DNA of 5,917 nucleotides from Lachnoclostridium sp. UBA7482 (lineage in GTDB: Bacteria; Bacillota; Clostridia; Lachnospirales; Lachnospiraceae): assembly GCA_002479645.1 (NCBI GenBank), contig DLOO01000021.1:1-5917 (forward strand). Reading direction: 5' to 3'. A model generated the notes under the pieces. It was not told the DNA's origin and made no database searches. It saw only the letters and a program-made list of their open reading frames with translations. This document shows, piece after piece, positions 1 through 5,895 of the stretch; positions within the stretch are counted from its first letter, which is position 1; every line of letters starts with the position of its first letter. Made by a program: the position numbers and the translations under genes.

Positions 1-22
1 CTTTTTTCTTTAGTGCAGGCAC

Positions 23-51
23 ATTATAGACCAGGAAAAACAAAATGTAAA
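23..51 (-). promoter_or_regulatory. Strong sigma-A type promoter for a gene off the left edge
   Basis: On the minus strand TTTACA (46-51) is followed by a 17-base spacer and a consensus TATAAT (23-28). Transcription would start near position 16 and run out of the window, so the gene served is not visible. It lies downstream of the putative murC terminator, so that gene should be a separate unit. In many Bacillota a strong promoter beside DnaA boxes drives rpmH at the origin, but nothing here shows which gene this is. Confidence 0.7.
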
Positions 52-115
52 TAGCAAAAAATCGGTACGAAAGCAGTAGAATTTTTGTGTGGATAAAGTG
101 GAGGGTGTTGATAGG

Positions 116-157
116 TTTCGCGGGGAAAATGGCGAATTGTGTCCATTTGCCGCGAAA
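116..157. repeat. Bulged inverted repeat in the left intergenic region
   Basis: TTTCGCGG (116-123) pairs with CCGCGAAA (150-157), and the inner AAATGG (127-132) pairs with CCATTT (143-148). The two stems are separated by a 3-versus-1 base bulge and enclose a 10-base loop. Neither side has an immediately adjacent T-run, so it is not a typical terminator. It sits between the DnaA box at 88-96 and the murC 3' end, about 65 bases upstream of the minus-strand promoter. It could be an operator or part of an origin-like structure. Confidence 0.5.
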
Positions 158-213
158 TGCGTCATTTTTAGCAGTTTGTATAGTGCAAAGGCTGTCCGAA
201 AAGAAAATCCAGC

Positions 214-258
214 AAAAAAATATCCACAGAAAACGAAGGACGTCTTGCTGTGGATATT
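214..258 (-). terminator. Probable intrinsic terminator of murC
   Basis: An 11-bp perfect inverted repeat (219-229 with 248-258) encloses an 18-base loop. Read on the minus strand it begins 9 bases past the murC stop codon and runs straight into a T-run (complement of 214-220). This fits a rho-independent terminator for murC. The lower stem is AT-rich and the loop long, so it may be only moderately efficient. Both arms also contain one-mismatch DnaA boxes. Confidence 0.65.
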
Positions 259-267
259 GTTGATAAC

Positions 268-1665
268 TTACCTTTTAAGTAGGGAATTGCCCACTTTTAC
301 TATATCTCCGGCGCCCATAGTTATTAACAAATCGCCGTTGACACAATTTTTTAATAAAAATTTTTCAATTTCTTCAAAGGAAGGAAAATAGTAGGCATCT
401 TTCCCCGCATTTCGCAAATCTTCGCAGAGCATTTCACTGCTGATTTCGTTGGTGTTTGGTTCGCGCGCTGCATAAATATCAGCCAGCACTACCTTGTCGG
501 CCAAAGTAAGCGCCTCGACAAATTCGGGACGAAGCGCCTTGGTGCGGCTGTAGGTATGAGGCTGAAATACGCACCAGAGCGTATTGTGCGGATAAGCCCC
601 GGCAGCCTTTAGGGTTGCGGCAATCTCCGTCGGGTGATGCGCATAGTCGTCAATGATCGTTACGCCGTTCAGCTCGCCTTTCTTTTCAAATCGTCGCTCG
701 GTTCCGTGGAAACGAAGAAGCGCCCGCTTTATGGTCTCAAGAGAAATTCCGCGGCGGATACCCTCGGCAATAGCGGCAAGGGAGTTGGAAACATTGTGGT
801 CGCCGATAACGGAGAGAGCGATGCGTCCCATTGCCCGCCCCCTATAATATAAATCATAGGAGGGACAGCCATATTCGTCATAGGAAATGTTCCGTGCGCC
901 GAATTCATAGCGGTCGTCAGCGTCGGATTCGGAGAGCAGGCCGTAACATACTACGTCACAGGGGAGATCTTCGGTAATTTCGGCAATATTCGGAATCTGA
1001 CCGTTGATAATCAGGCAGCCTCCTTCAGGCAGGCGCTCTGCATACAGGCGGAAGGAATGGCGAACGTCGTCGAGATCCTTGAAGAAATCCAGATGATCCG
1101 CGTCAATATTAAGAATAACCTCATCGCTTGGGAAGAATTTTAAGAAACTGTTGGTATATTCGCAGGCTTCGTAAAGAAAATTCCCGGAACGGCCAATGCG
1201 AAGGTTGCCGCCGATAGCGTCAAGCATACCGCCGACAGAAATCGTCGGATCTTTTTCGGCTTCCAGAAGAATCAGGGCAATCATGGAGGTTGTCGTCGTC
1301 TTGCCGTGGGTTCCGGCTACGCCGATGGAAACCGGGTAGGCGCGGCTGAGCTGTCCCAGAAGCTCCGCGCGGTCCATCAGGGGAATGTTAAGCTCTACGC
1401 AGGCAGCGTATTCCGGGTTGTCGGGATGAACGGCTGCGGTATAAACGGCGAGGTCGGGTCTGTCTGCAACATTTTCCGCCTTTTGGCCATAATATACTTT
1501 GATGCCGTCCGATTCAAGACGCTCGGTAATAGCAGACGGGCTGCGATCCGAACCGGATACGGTAAATTTACGGCTCAGGAGGAGTTCGGCAAGACCGCTC
1601 ATGCTGATGCCGCCGATTCCGATAAAGTGAATATGTATCGGGTTATTTAAGTCAATTTTGAACAT
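268..1665 (-). CDS. murC: UDP-N-acetylmuramate--L-alanine ligase MurC
   Basis: MurC is the cytoplasmic ATP-dependent ligase that adds L-alanine to UDP-N-acetylmuramic acid, the first step of peptidoglycan stem-peptide synthesis. The 465-residue protein is full length for the family. Visible Mur-ligase signatures are the N-terminal UDP-binding loop FIGIGGISMSGLA (14-26), the ATP P-loop GTHGKTT (118-124), the central EACEYTNSFL segment (166-175), HNVSN (290-294), GTERRFE (321-327), DDYAHHPTE (339-347) and FQPHTYSRT (367-375) in the C-terminal domain. The ATG at 1663-1665 is preceded by GAGGT (complement of 1671-1675) at good spacing. The gene is monocistronic within the window, divergent from glgC, and followed by a terminator-like hairpin. 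MurC rather than MurD/E/F is supported by the GIGGISMSG loop and the EACEY and HTYSRT motifs. No disruption or missing key residue is seen. Confidence 0.96.
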   Translation of the reverse strand: MFKIDLNNPIHIHFIGIGGISMSGLAELLLSRKFTVSGSDRSPSAITERLESDGIKVYYGQKAENVADRPDLAVYTAAVHPDNPEYAACVELNIPLMDRAELLGQLSRAYPVSIGVAGTHGKTTTTSMIALILLEAEKDPTISVGGMLDAIGGNLRIGRSGNFLYEACEYTNSFLKFFPSDEVILNIDADHLDFFKDLDDVRHSFRLYAERLPEGGCLIINGQIPNIAEITEDLPCDVVCYGLLSESDADDRYEFGARNISYDEYGCPSYDLYYRGRAMGRIALSVIGDHNVSNSLAAIAEGIRRGISLETIKRALLRFHGTERRFEKKGELNGVTIIDDYAHHPTEIAATLKAAGAYPHNTLWCVFQPHTYSRTKALRPEFVEALTLADKVVLADIYAAREPNTNEISSEMLCEDLRNAGKDAYYFPSFEEIEKFLLKNCVNGDLLITMGAGDIVKVGNSLLKR

Positions 1666-1679
1666 GCTTTACCTCAATT

Positions 1680-1745
1680 CTGTATGGGGGTTATCGTTGT
1701 GGTGTTTGCGCATTTTCATACATCGGTGTCCGAATACCCATACAG
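1680..1745 (-). promoter_or_regulatory. Inverted repeat in the murC leader, next to its RBS
   Basis: CTGTATGGG (1680-1688) and CCCATACAG (1737-1745) are perfect 9-base complements separated by 48 bases. A small nested TCGG/CCGA stem lies at 1723-1733. In the murC transcript the 3' arm ends four bases before the GAGGT ribosome binding site (complement of 1671-1675), so folding could affect ribosome access. No known riboswitch consensus is recognised. The loop is long and the structure may be fortuitous. Confidence 0.35.
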
Positions 1746-1751
1746 TTATAT

Positions 1752-1781
1752 TTGAGAAACAATCGTTTCCTCTTGTATAAT
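1752..1781 (+). promoter_or_regulatory. Candidate distal promoter for glgCD
   Basis: TTGAGA (1752-1757) and a consensus TATAAT (1776-1781), with an 18-base spacer, point toward glgC. A start near 1788 would give a leader of about 214 bases, containing a 7-bp hairpin (1841-1847 with 1858-1864). Its -10 is offset by one base from the candidate murC -10 on the other strand. Confidence 0.45.
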
Positions 1782-1804
1782 AGCATTTTTTTTGAAAAAT
1801 ACAA
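1777..1804 (-). promoter_or_regulatory. Candidate murC promoter
   Basis: On the minus strand TTGTAT (complement of 1799-1804), a 16-base spacer and TATTAT (complement of 1777-1782) face murC. The -10 matches five of six consensus bases; the -35 matches only the TTG. Transcription would begin near 1770, giving a leader of about 105 bases that includes the inverted repeat at 1680-1745. The -10 overlaps the plus-strand TATAAT at 1776-1781. Confidence 0.5.
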
Positions 1805-1938
1805 TCACGGATTCGCAAAGAATTCACGGTTTCCGACGACAAAATGCAAAATTATTGGCATTTTATGACAAGATAGGATTCATATTGTAACTTTTGCATA
1901 AAAGCATTAAAAAAATAACATAATTTTTATTAAAATTA

Positions 1939-1967
1939 TTCACTTTTGGATTTTTGTGTGCTATACT
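1939..1967 (+). promoter_or_regulatory. Proximal promoter of the glgCD operon
   Basis: TTCACT (1939-1944), a 17-base spacer and TATACT (1962-1967) form a good sigma-A type promoter. Transcription should start near 1974, about 28 bases before the glgC GTG. The upstream DNA is very AT-rich and includes an 8-bp inverted repeat (1920-1927 with 1932-1939), which could act as an UP element or be simple AT bias. A start inside this window rules out the upstream in-frame TTG at 1954 as the glgC start. Confidence 0.65.
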
Positions 1968-1989
1968 TGTAAATACTAAAAAACTTTTT

Positions 1990-2004
1990 AGAGGTGGTTA
2001 CGTG
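1990..2004 (+). promoter_or_regulatory. RBS that fixes a GTG start for glgC
   Basis: AGAGGTGG (1990-1997) lies four bases before GTG (2002-2004). It is too far from the in-frame ATG at 2017. Starting at GTG gives an N-terminus of (M)[17 protein letters not shown], which fits the usual short lead-in to the GlgC nucleotide loop. Confidence 0.85.
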
Positions 2005-3276
2005 ATTAAGAAAGAAATGATTGCCATGCTGCTTGCAGGTGGACAGGGTTCCCGCCTCGGCGTCCTGACCTCCAGTGTGGCCAAACCGGCCGTAGGCTTT
2101 GGTGGAAAATATCGTATCATTGACTTCCCCCTGAGCAATTGTATCAACTCCGGCGTTGATACCGTGGGTGTATTAACCCAATATCAGCCTCTCAGGCTGA
2201 ATACCCATATCGGAATCGGTATTCCGTGGGATTTGGACCGAAATATCGGCGGGGTGTCGGTCCTTCCTCCTTATGAGAAAAGTACAAATGCGGAGTGGTA
2301 CAGCGGTACTGCAAACGCAATTTACCAGAATTTGCGTTTTATGGAGTATTACAATCCTGAATATGTTCTTGTACTTGGCGGCGACCACATTTACAAGATG
2401 GACTATGAGGAGATGCTCGATTATCATAAGAAAAACAACGCAGATATTACCCTTGCTACGATTCCGGTACCCTGGGAAGAGGCAAGCCGTTTCGGCGTTG
2501 TAATTACCGATGACGACATGCGTATTCGCGAATTTGAGGAGAAGCCTAAGAACCCCAGAAGTAATCTAGCGTCCATGGGTATTTATATCTTCACCTGGAA
2601 GGTATTGAAGGAAGCCCTTCTTACTCTGTCCGAGCAGGAGGCTTGTGACTTCGGCAAGCACATTATTCCTTACTGCCATAACCGCGGCGACCGCGTATTT
2701 GCATACGAGTTCAACGGATATTGGAAGGATGTAGGAACTTTAGGCTCTTATTGGGCTGCAAACATGGAATTGATTGATATCGTTCCTATTTTCGATTTGT
2801 ACGATGAGTACTGGAAGATTTACACCAAGAGTGACGTTATCCGTCCGCAGTTTATCGATGAAAAGGCTGTGATTAACCGTGCCATTATCGGGGAAGGTAC
2901 GGAGGTATACGGTGAGCTTCACAACTCCGTTGTCGGCGCAGGCGTAACAATTGAAGAGGGCGCTGTCGTGAAGGATTCCATCATTATGAAGGGCTCCGTT
3001 ATCGGCAGGGGCACTTATATTGAGAAGGCTATCGTAGCTGAGAATGTTGTTATCGGCAGCAACTGCCGGATTGGTATCGGCGAAGAGAAGCCCAATACCT
3101 GGAAGCCGCATATCTATGCAGACGGCCTGGTAACCATCGGCGAGGATTCCGTAATCCCGGATGGCGTAAAGATTGGCAAGAATACCGTAATTGCCGGAGG
3201 AACCTGTGAAGATGATTACATTAACGGTGTTCTCGAAAGCGGTGAAAGTTTGGTGAAGGCAGGTGGCGCACAATGA
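2002..3276 (+). CDS. glgC: Glucose-1-phosphate adenylyltransferase GlgC (catalytic subunit)
   Basis: GlgC makes ADP-glucose and pyrophosphate from ATP and glucose-1-phosphate, the committed step of bacterial glycogen synthesis in the cytoplasm. From the GTG start the protein has 424 residues, normal for the family. The N-terminal nucleotidyltransferase domain shows the nucleotide loop [14 protein letters not shown] (10-23), AKPA (27-30), [17 protein letters not shown] (35-51), [12 protein letters not shown] (99-110), the metal-binding [11 protein letters not shown] (125-135, Asp128), EFEEKP (177-182) and GYWKDVGT (239-246, Asp243). A C-terminal left-handed beta-helix follows (about 290-400, hexapeptide-like repeats). 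At the position of the E. coli fructose-1,6-bisphosphate activator site (Lys39) it has Ser25, which fits weak or absent activation by that effector; this is my alignment by eye. The stop overlaps the glgD start (ATGA). It is a single intact gene with its own promoter. Confidence 0.96.
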   Translation: MIKKEMIAMLLAGGQGSRLGVLTSSVAKPAVGFGGKYRIIDFPLSNCINSGVDTVGVLTQYQPLRLNTHIGIGIPWDLDRNIGGVSVLPPYEKSTNAEWYSGTANAIYQNLRFMEYYNPEYVLVLGGDHIYKMDYEEMLDYHKKNNADITLATIPVPWEEASRFGVVITDDDMRIREFEEKPKNPRSNLASMGIYIFTWKVLKEALLTLSEQEACDFGKHIIPYCHNRGDRVFAYEFNGYWKDVGTLGSYWAANMELIDIVPIFDLYDEYWKIYTKSDVIRPQFIDEKAVINRAIIGEGTEVYGELHNSVVGAGVTIEEGAVVKDSIIMKGSVIGRGTYIEKAIVAENVVIGSNCRIGIGEEKPNTWKPHIYADGLVTIGEDSVIPDGVKIGKNTVIAGGTCEDDYINGVLESGESLVKAGGAQ

Positions 3277-4394
3277 AAGCAATCGGACTAATTCTCGCGG
3301 GTGGTAACTCCAACCGCATGCAGGAGCTGAGCAACTACAGAGCCATTGCCGCTATGCCGGTTGCAGGAAGCTATCGAAGCATCGACTTCGTACTTTCCAA
3401 TATGACCAACTCCCATATTCAGAAGGTAGCTGTATTGACCCAGTACAATTCCCGTTCCCTTCATGAGCATTTGAATTCCTCCAAGTGGTGGGATTTCGGA
3501 CGTAAGCAGGGAGGCCTGTATGTATTTGCACCGACCATTACCCAGGAAAATGGCTTCTGGTACCGTGGTACTGCGGATGCAATTTACCAGAACATTGATT
3601 TCTTAAAGCAGAGCCATGAGCCTTATGTTGTTATCGCTTCCGGCGACGGCATCTACAAGCTCGATTACAATCAGGTAATCGCAGAGCACATGGACAAGCA
3701 GGCAGATATTACCGTTGTTACAACGAAGCTCCCGGAGAGCGAGGACGTCAGCCGTTTCGGTCTGGTTACCGTTGATGGGAACGGACGTATTACCGAGTTC
3801 GAGGAGAAGCCTTTGAGCGCCGAATCCCGTCTGGTATCTACGGGTGTTTATGTTATTCGTCGCCGTCTGTTGATTGAGCTTCTTGAGAAGTGCATCGCTG
3901 ACAATAACTATGACTTTGTGCATGGCGTTTTGATTCGCTACAAGGACACCAAGAATATCTATGCATACGAGATGGAAGGCTACTGGAGCAATATTTCTTC
4001 CGTAGATGCGTACTTCCGTACAAACATGGATTTCCTGAAGCGTCCGGTAAGAGATTACTTTTTCCGCCAGTATCCGGATATTTACTCCAAGGCGGACGAT
4101 CTTCCCCCTGCAAAGTACAATCCGAGCGCGGTTGTTAAGAACAGCTTGATTTCCAGCGGAAGCATCGTTAACGGAACCGTTGAAGGTTCTGTAGTATTTA
4201 AGAAGGTTTATGTAGGCAACAACGTTACCATCAAAAACTCCATTATCCTGAACGATGTTCATATCGGTGACAACACCTACATTGAGAACTGTATCGTTGA
4301 GAGCAGAGGCACCATTCAGTCCGGTCAGAGACTGGTCGGAGAAGAAGGAAAGATTCTCATCGTGGACGAAAAGTCCGATCGTTATAAAATGTAA
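3273..4394 (+). CDS. glgD: GlgD, degenerate GlgC paralogue (modulatory ADP-glucose pyrophosphorylase subunit)
   Basis: This 373-residue protein is a GlgC paralogue with the same layout: nucleotidyltransferase domain (about 1-250) and a shorter C-terminal beta-helix (about 285-350). Family members in Bacillota assemble with GlgC and raise its activity while being inactive alone. The sequence agrees: the loop reads [11 protein letters not shown] (6-16) in place of [15 protein letters not shown] becomes SGDGIY (123-128, Asp125 kept), KPA is lost (AIAAMPV, 24-30), and GYWKDVGT becomes GYWSNISS (236-243), so the second metal-binding Asp is Asn240. [12 protein letters not shown] (97-107) and EFEEKP (175-180) are retained. 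The ATG lies six bases after AGGTGG (3261-3266) and overlaps the glgC stop, indicating translational coupling and matched expression. No glgA, glgB or glgP follows. Inactivity is inferred from residues and family knowledge. Confidence 0.94.
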   Translation: MKAIGLILAGGNSNRMQELSNYRAIAAMPVAGSYRSIDFVLSNMTNSHIQKVAVLTQYNSRSLHEHLNSSKWWDFGRKQGGLYVFAPTITQENGFWYRGTADAIYQNIDFLKQSHEPYVVIASGDGIYKLDYNQVIAEHMDKQADITVVTTKLPESEDVSRFGLVTVDGNGRITEFEEKPLSAESRLVSTGVYVIRRRLLIELLEKCIADNNYDFVHGVLIRYKDTKNIYAYEMEGYWSNISSVDAYFRTNMDFLKRPVRDYFFRQYPDIYSKADDLPPAKYNPSAVVKNSLISSGSIVNGTVEGSVVFKKVYVGNNVTIKNSIILNDVHIGDNTYIENCIVESRGTIQSGQRLVGEEGKILIVDEKSDRYKM

Positions 4395-4411
4395 AAAAAA
4401 CAGGGAATGAC

Positions 4412-4455
4412 AAGGGAGAGGCTGCATAAGGAAGCAGCTTCTCCCTTTGGCTTTG
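4412..4455 (+). terminator. Intrinsic terminator of the glgCD operon
   Basis: A 14-bp stem (4412-4425 with 4434-4447, one G-T wobble) with an 8-base loop starts 17 bases after the glgD stop. It is followed by a T-rich but interrupted tail (to about 4455). The stem is strong and GC-rich at its base and apex. The imperfect U-tract may allow some read-through. Confidence 0.75.
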
Positions 4456-4519
4456 TAAAATATATCTTTTGAGTGGTTTAACGAAGCACATTTTAATTCA
4501 AAAAAATATAGAAAAGGAC

Positions 4520-4548
4520 TTGACGAAGTGCGTTTCGTCTGCTATTAT
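4520..4548 (+). promoter_or_regulatory. Strong promoter with palindromic spacer, for the aldolase-like gene
   Basis: TTGACG (4520-4525), a 17-base spacer and TATTAT (4543-4548) match the sigma-A consensus in five of six bases each. The spacer region carries a perfect inverted repeat, GACGAA (4522-4527) with TTCGTC (4534-4539), overlapping the -35, as expected for a repressor operator. A second palindrome centred on ACGCGT (4565-4570, extended TTnnACGCGTnnAA at 4561-4574) lies just after the expected start near 4555. The regulator is unknown. Confidence 0.75.
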
Positions 4549-4611
4549 TCATTTCAGCACTTCAACGCGTCAAAGCACTAGAGCGCGGTGAAACATAGAA
4601 AGGGGCAGGAA

Positions 4612-5577
4612 ATGAAACAGATTGAAAACATGCTCGGTTTCCGGGAGAGCATTAAGGTTGTAGATGCGACCTTAAGAGACGGCGGTCTTGTAAATGACTT
4701 CTTTTTTGATGATGAGTTTGTTCGTAGGCTGTATCAGGCAAATATTGATGCAGGCGTAGACTATATGGAGATGGGGTACCGCGCATCGAAGAAGGTATTT
4801 GACGAAACCAAATTCGGCAAGTGGAAGTTTTCCGGCGATGAACATATTCGCGAAATCGTCGGTGATAACAACACGCCGCTGAAGCTTGCAGTTATGGCCG
4901 ATATCGGAAGACACGACAAGAATGATTTTGATGAGTGTGCCAACAGCCCGGTGGATCTGGTACGCGTAGCAACCTACATTCACCAGATGCCGGAAGCAAT
5001 CGACATGATTGAGGACGCACACAAGAAGGGTTATGAGACAAGCTGTAACATTATGGCTGTTTCCAACACTCAGGAGCAGGATCTGAGGGTTGCTCTTGAG
5101 ATGGTTGGTCAGAGTTCCGTAGACTGCATCTACATCGTAGACAGTTTTGGTTCCATTTATCCCGAGCAGATGGCTCGAATCGTTGATATTTACAGTGATT
5201 TTTCCGTAAAATACGGCAAAAAGCTCGGTATTCACGCACACAACAACCAGCAGCTCGCATTTGCCAACACGATTGAGTGCTGCGGCGACGGTGTTGACTG
5301 GCTGGACGGAACTTACATGGGTATGGGACGCGGCGCAGGCAACTGTGCGATGGAACTCCTGCTCGGGTTTTTGAAAAATCCGAAGTACAACGTATATCCG
5401 GTTCTCAGGTTTGTAGAGCAGAATATGGTTTCGTTGAAGCAGAAGGGAATTGTATGGGGTTATGATCTTCAGTACCTTGTAACCGGTCTTTTGAACCAGC
5501 ATCCGAGAACTGCAATTCAGTTCACCAAGGAAGGTCGTACCGATTATTCCGAGTTCTACAAGGAAACCTTCAACTAA
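4612..5577 (+). CDS. HMGL/DRE-TIM family aldolase-like metalloenzyme, substrate unknown
   Basis: The 321-residue protein belongs to the HMG-CoA lyase-like (DRE-TIM) family, whose members make or break C-C bonds next to a keto acid using a divalent metal in a TIM barrel. Visible signatures are DATLRDGG (18-25, with the catalytic Arg22 and metal-binding Asp23), the strand-end segment DSFGSIYP (177-184), the metal-binding pair in GIHAHNN (206-212, His208 and His210), and the glycine-rich GMGRGAGN (236-243). It resembles 4-hydroxy-2-oxovalerate aldolase-like proteins but lacks the CoA-dehydrogenase partner seen in catabolic meta-cleavage operons, and no isopropylmalate or homocitrate synthase regulatory domain follows. 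The start is the ATG at 4612, six bases after AAGGGG (4600-4605); the in-frame GTG at 4588 has no convincing binding site. It is cytosolic, with no signal or membrane segment. It is transcribed alone from its own promoter, so neighbours do not reveal the substrate. Family is fairly secure; reaction is not. Confidence 0.85.
   Translation: MKQIENMLGFRESIKVVDATLRDGGLVNDFFFDDEFVRRLYQANIDAGVDYMEMGYRASKKVFDETKFGKWKFSGDEHIREIVGDNNTPLKLAVMADIGRHDKNDFDECANSPVDLVRVATYIHQMPEAIDMIEDAHKKGYETSCNIMAVSNTQEQDLRVALEMVGQSSVDCIYIVDSFGSIYPEQMARIVDIYSDFSVKYGKKLGIHAHNNQQLAFANTIECCGDGVDWLDGTYMGMGRGAGNCAMELLLGFLKNPKYNVYPVLRFVEQNMVSLKQKGIVWGYDLQYLVTGLLNQHPRTAIQFTKEGRTDYSEFYKETFN
5359..5380 (+). repeat. 22-base segment repeated exactly at the window end (copy 1)
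   Basis: This stretch encodes Leu250 to Pro257 of the aldolase-like protein and is identical to bases 5896-5917. It includes a partly self-complementary core (GGG, T5, G, A5). Similarity does not extend upstream of the 22 bases beyond chance. Confidence 0.9.
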
Positions 5578-5585
5578 AGACAAAT

Positions 5586-5605
5586 ACGATTGCATTTTCA
5601 ATCGT
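5586..5605. terminator. Weak hairpin between convergent genes
   Basis: ACGATTG (5586-5592) and CAATCGT (5599-5605) form a 7-bp stem with a 6-base loop, nine bases after the aldolase stop and overlapping the stop of the peptidase fragment. Flanks are T-rich mainly on the minus-strand side (ATTTGTCTTT). It may be a modest shared terminator for both converging transcripts. Confidence 0.45.
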
Positions 5606-5783
5606 TATCTTCGCAAAGAAAAGCAGGAATGGAACCGGTAAATCCGGTCATAAATTCTCTCGCCTTAAAATAATCTCCCACATACTCGGAGCCGTGGAAA
5701 TCATCGGTCACAATCAGGTAAGCGTCCATATTTTCCTCAGCCATAAGGCAGCGTAACTGCCGTAATTTTTCTGAAATCTGCAT
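5598..5783 (-). pseudogene. 5' fragment of an Xaa-Pro aminopeptidase (aminopeptidase P) gene
   Basis: The 61-codon frame starts at an ATG (complement of 5781-5783) six bases after GAGG and reads MQISEKLRQLRCLMAEENMD, then AYLIVTDDFHGSEYVGDYFK and AREFMTGFTGS. This is the N-terminal creatinase-like domain of cytosolic aminopeptidase P, which removes N-terminal residues preceding proline. Homology stops after Ser51 (near 5631); the next ten codons (IPAFLCEDND) are unrelated to the expected GFTGSAGT continuation, and a TGA follows. The rest of the roughly 590-residue protein, including the metal-binding peptidase domain, is missing, so it cannot be active. The promoter and ribosome binding site look intact, suggesting a recent deletion or rearrangement, or an assembly join error. 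An upstream in-frame ATG at 5822 lacks support as the start. Confidence 0.8.
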
Positions 5784-5845
5784 AAAAACCTCATTTCCGG
5801 ATAAGCGCATCCGACGCCGCATCCTTAACTAATCGTCTACTCTTT

Positions 5846-5874
5846 ATGATACCCTTTTTACAAAGAAAAAGCAA
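5846..5874 (-). promoter_or_regulatory. Candidate promoter of the peptidase fragment
   Basis: On the minus strand TTGCTT (complement of 5869-5874), a 17-base spacer and TATCAT (complement of 5846-5851) lie about 60 bases before the peptidase ATG. The -10 matches five of six consensus bases, the -35 three. Its presence indicates that the 5' end of this gene is in its native setting and that the damage is on the 3' side. Confidence 0.45.
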
Positions 5875-5895
5875 GAACACCACAAGGCATTCCTG

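Larger units (their letters stand above)
88..266. other. Cluster of DnaA-box-like 9-mers (possible DnaA-binding region)
   Basis: One perfect box, TTATCCACA, lies on the minus strand at 88-96. Three one-mismatch sites follow: ATATCCACA on plus (220-228), the same on minus (249-257), and TTATCAACA on minus (258-266). A weaker two-mismatch site is at 106-114. Four near-consensus 9-mers within 180 bases is more than expected by chance and recalls an origin or a DnaA-regulated locus. However, sites 220-228 and 249-257 are the two arms of the murC terminator-like hairpin, so they are not independent. No dnaA, dnaN or rpmH gene is visible to confirm an origin. Confidence 0.4.

Noticed and set aside
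89..391. 100-codon plus-strand open frame at the left
   Set aside because: It crosses the DnaA-like boxes and terminator, then runs antisense through the murC 3' end. It has no good binding site and no recognisable protein motif.
1920..1939. 8-bp AT-only inverted repeat upstream of the glgC promoter
   Set aside because: It is composed only of A and T in a very AT-rich stretch, so it is weak evidence for an operator; it is noted only as a possible UP element.
1954..2001. N-terminal extension of glgC from an upstream TTG at 1954
   Set aside because: It would begin inside the proximal promoter (-10 at 1962-1967) and lacks a binding site; GTG at 2002 has AGAGGTGG and fits the family N-terminus.
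2740..3282. Long minus-strand frame opposite glgC, with similar ones opposite glgD (3603-4427) and the aldolase gene (4672-5601)
   Set aside because: These are antisense shadows produced by codon bias in the real genes; the translations show no family motifs and no initiation signals.
2305..3592. Near-identical 26-base stretches in glgC (about 2305-2330) and glgD (about 3567-3592)
   Set aside because: They encode the shared GTA(N/D)AIYQN motif; paralogy explains the match, so they are not a mobile repeat.
4588..4611. Eight-residue extension of the aldolase-like protein from a GTG at 4588
   Set aside because: There is no ribosome binding site before it, whereas ATG at 4612 has AAGGGG at ideal spacing and follows from the same promoter.
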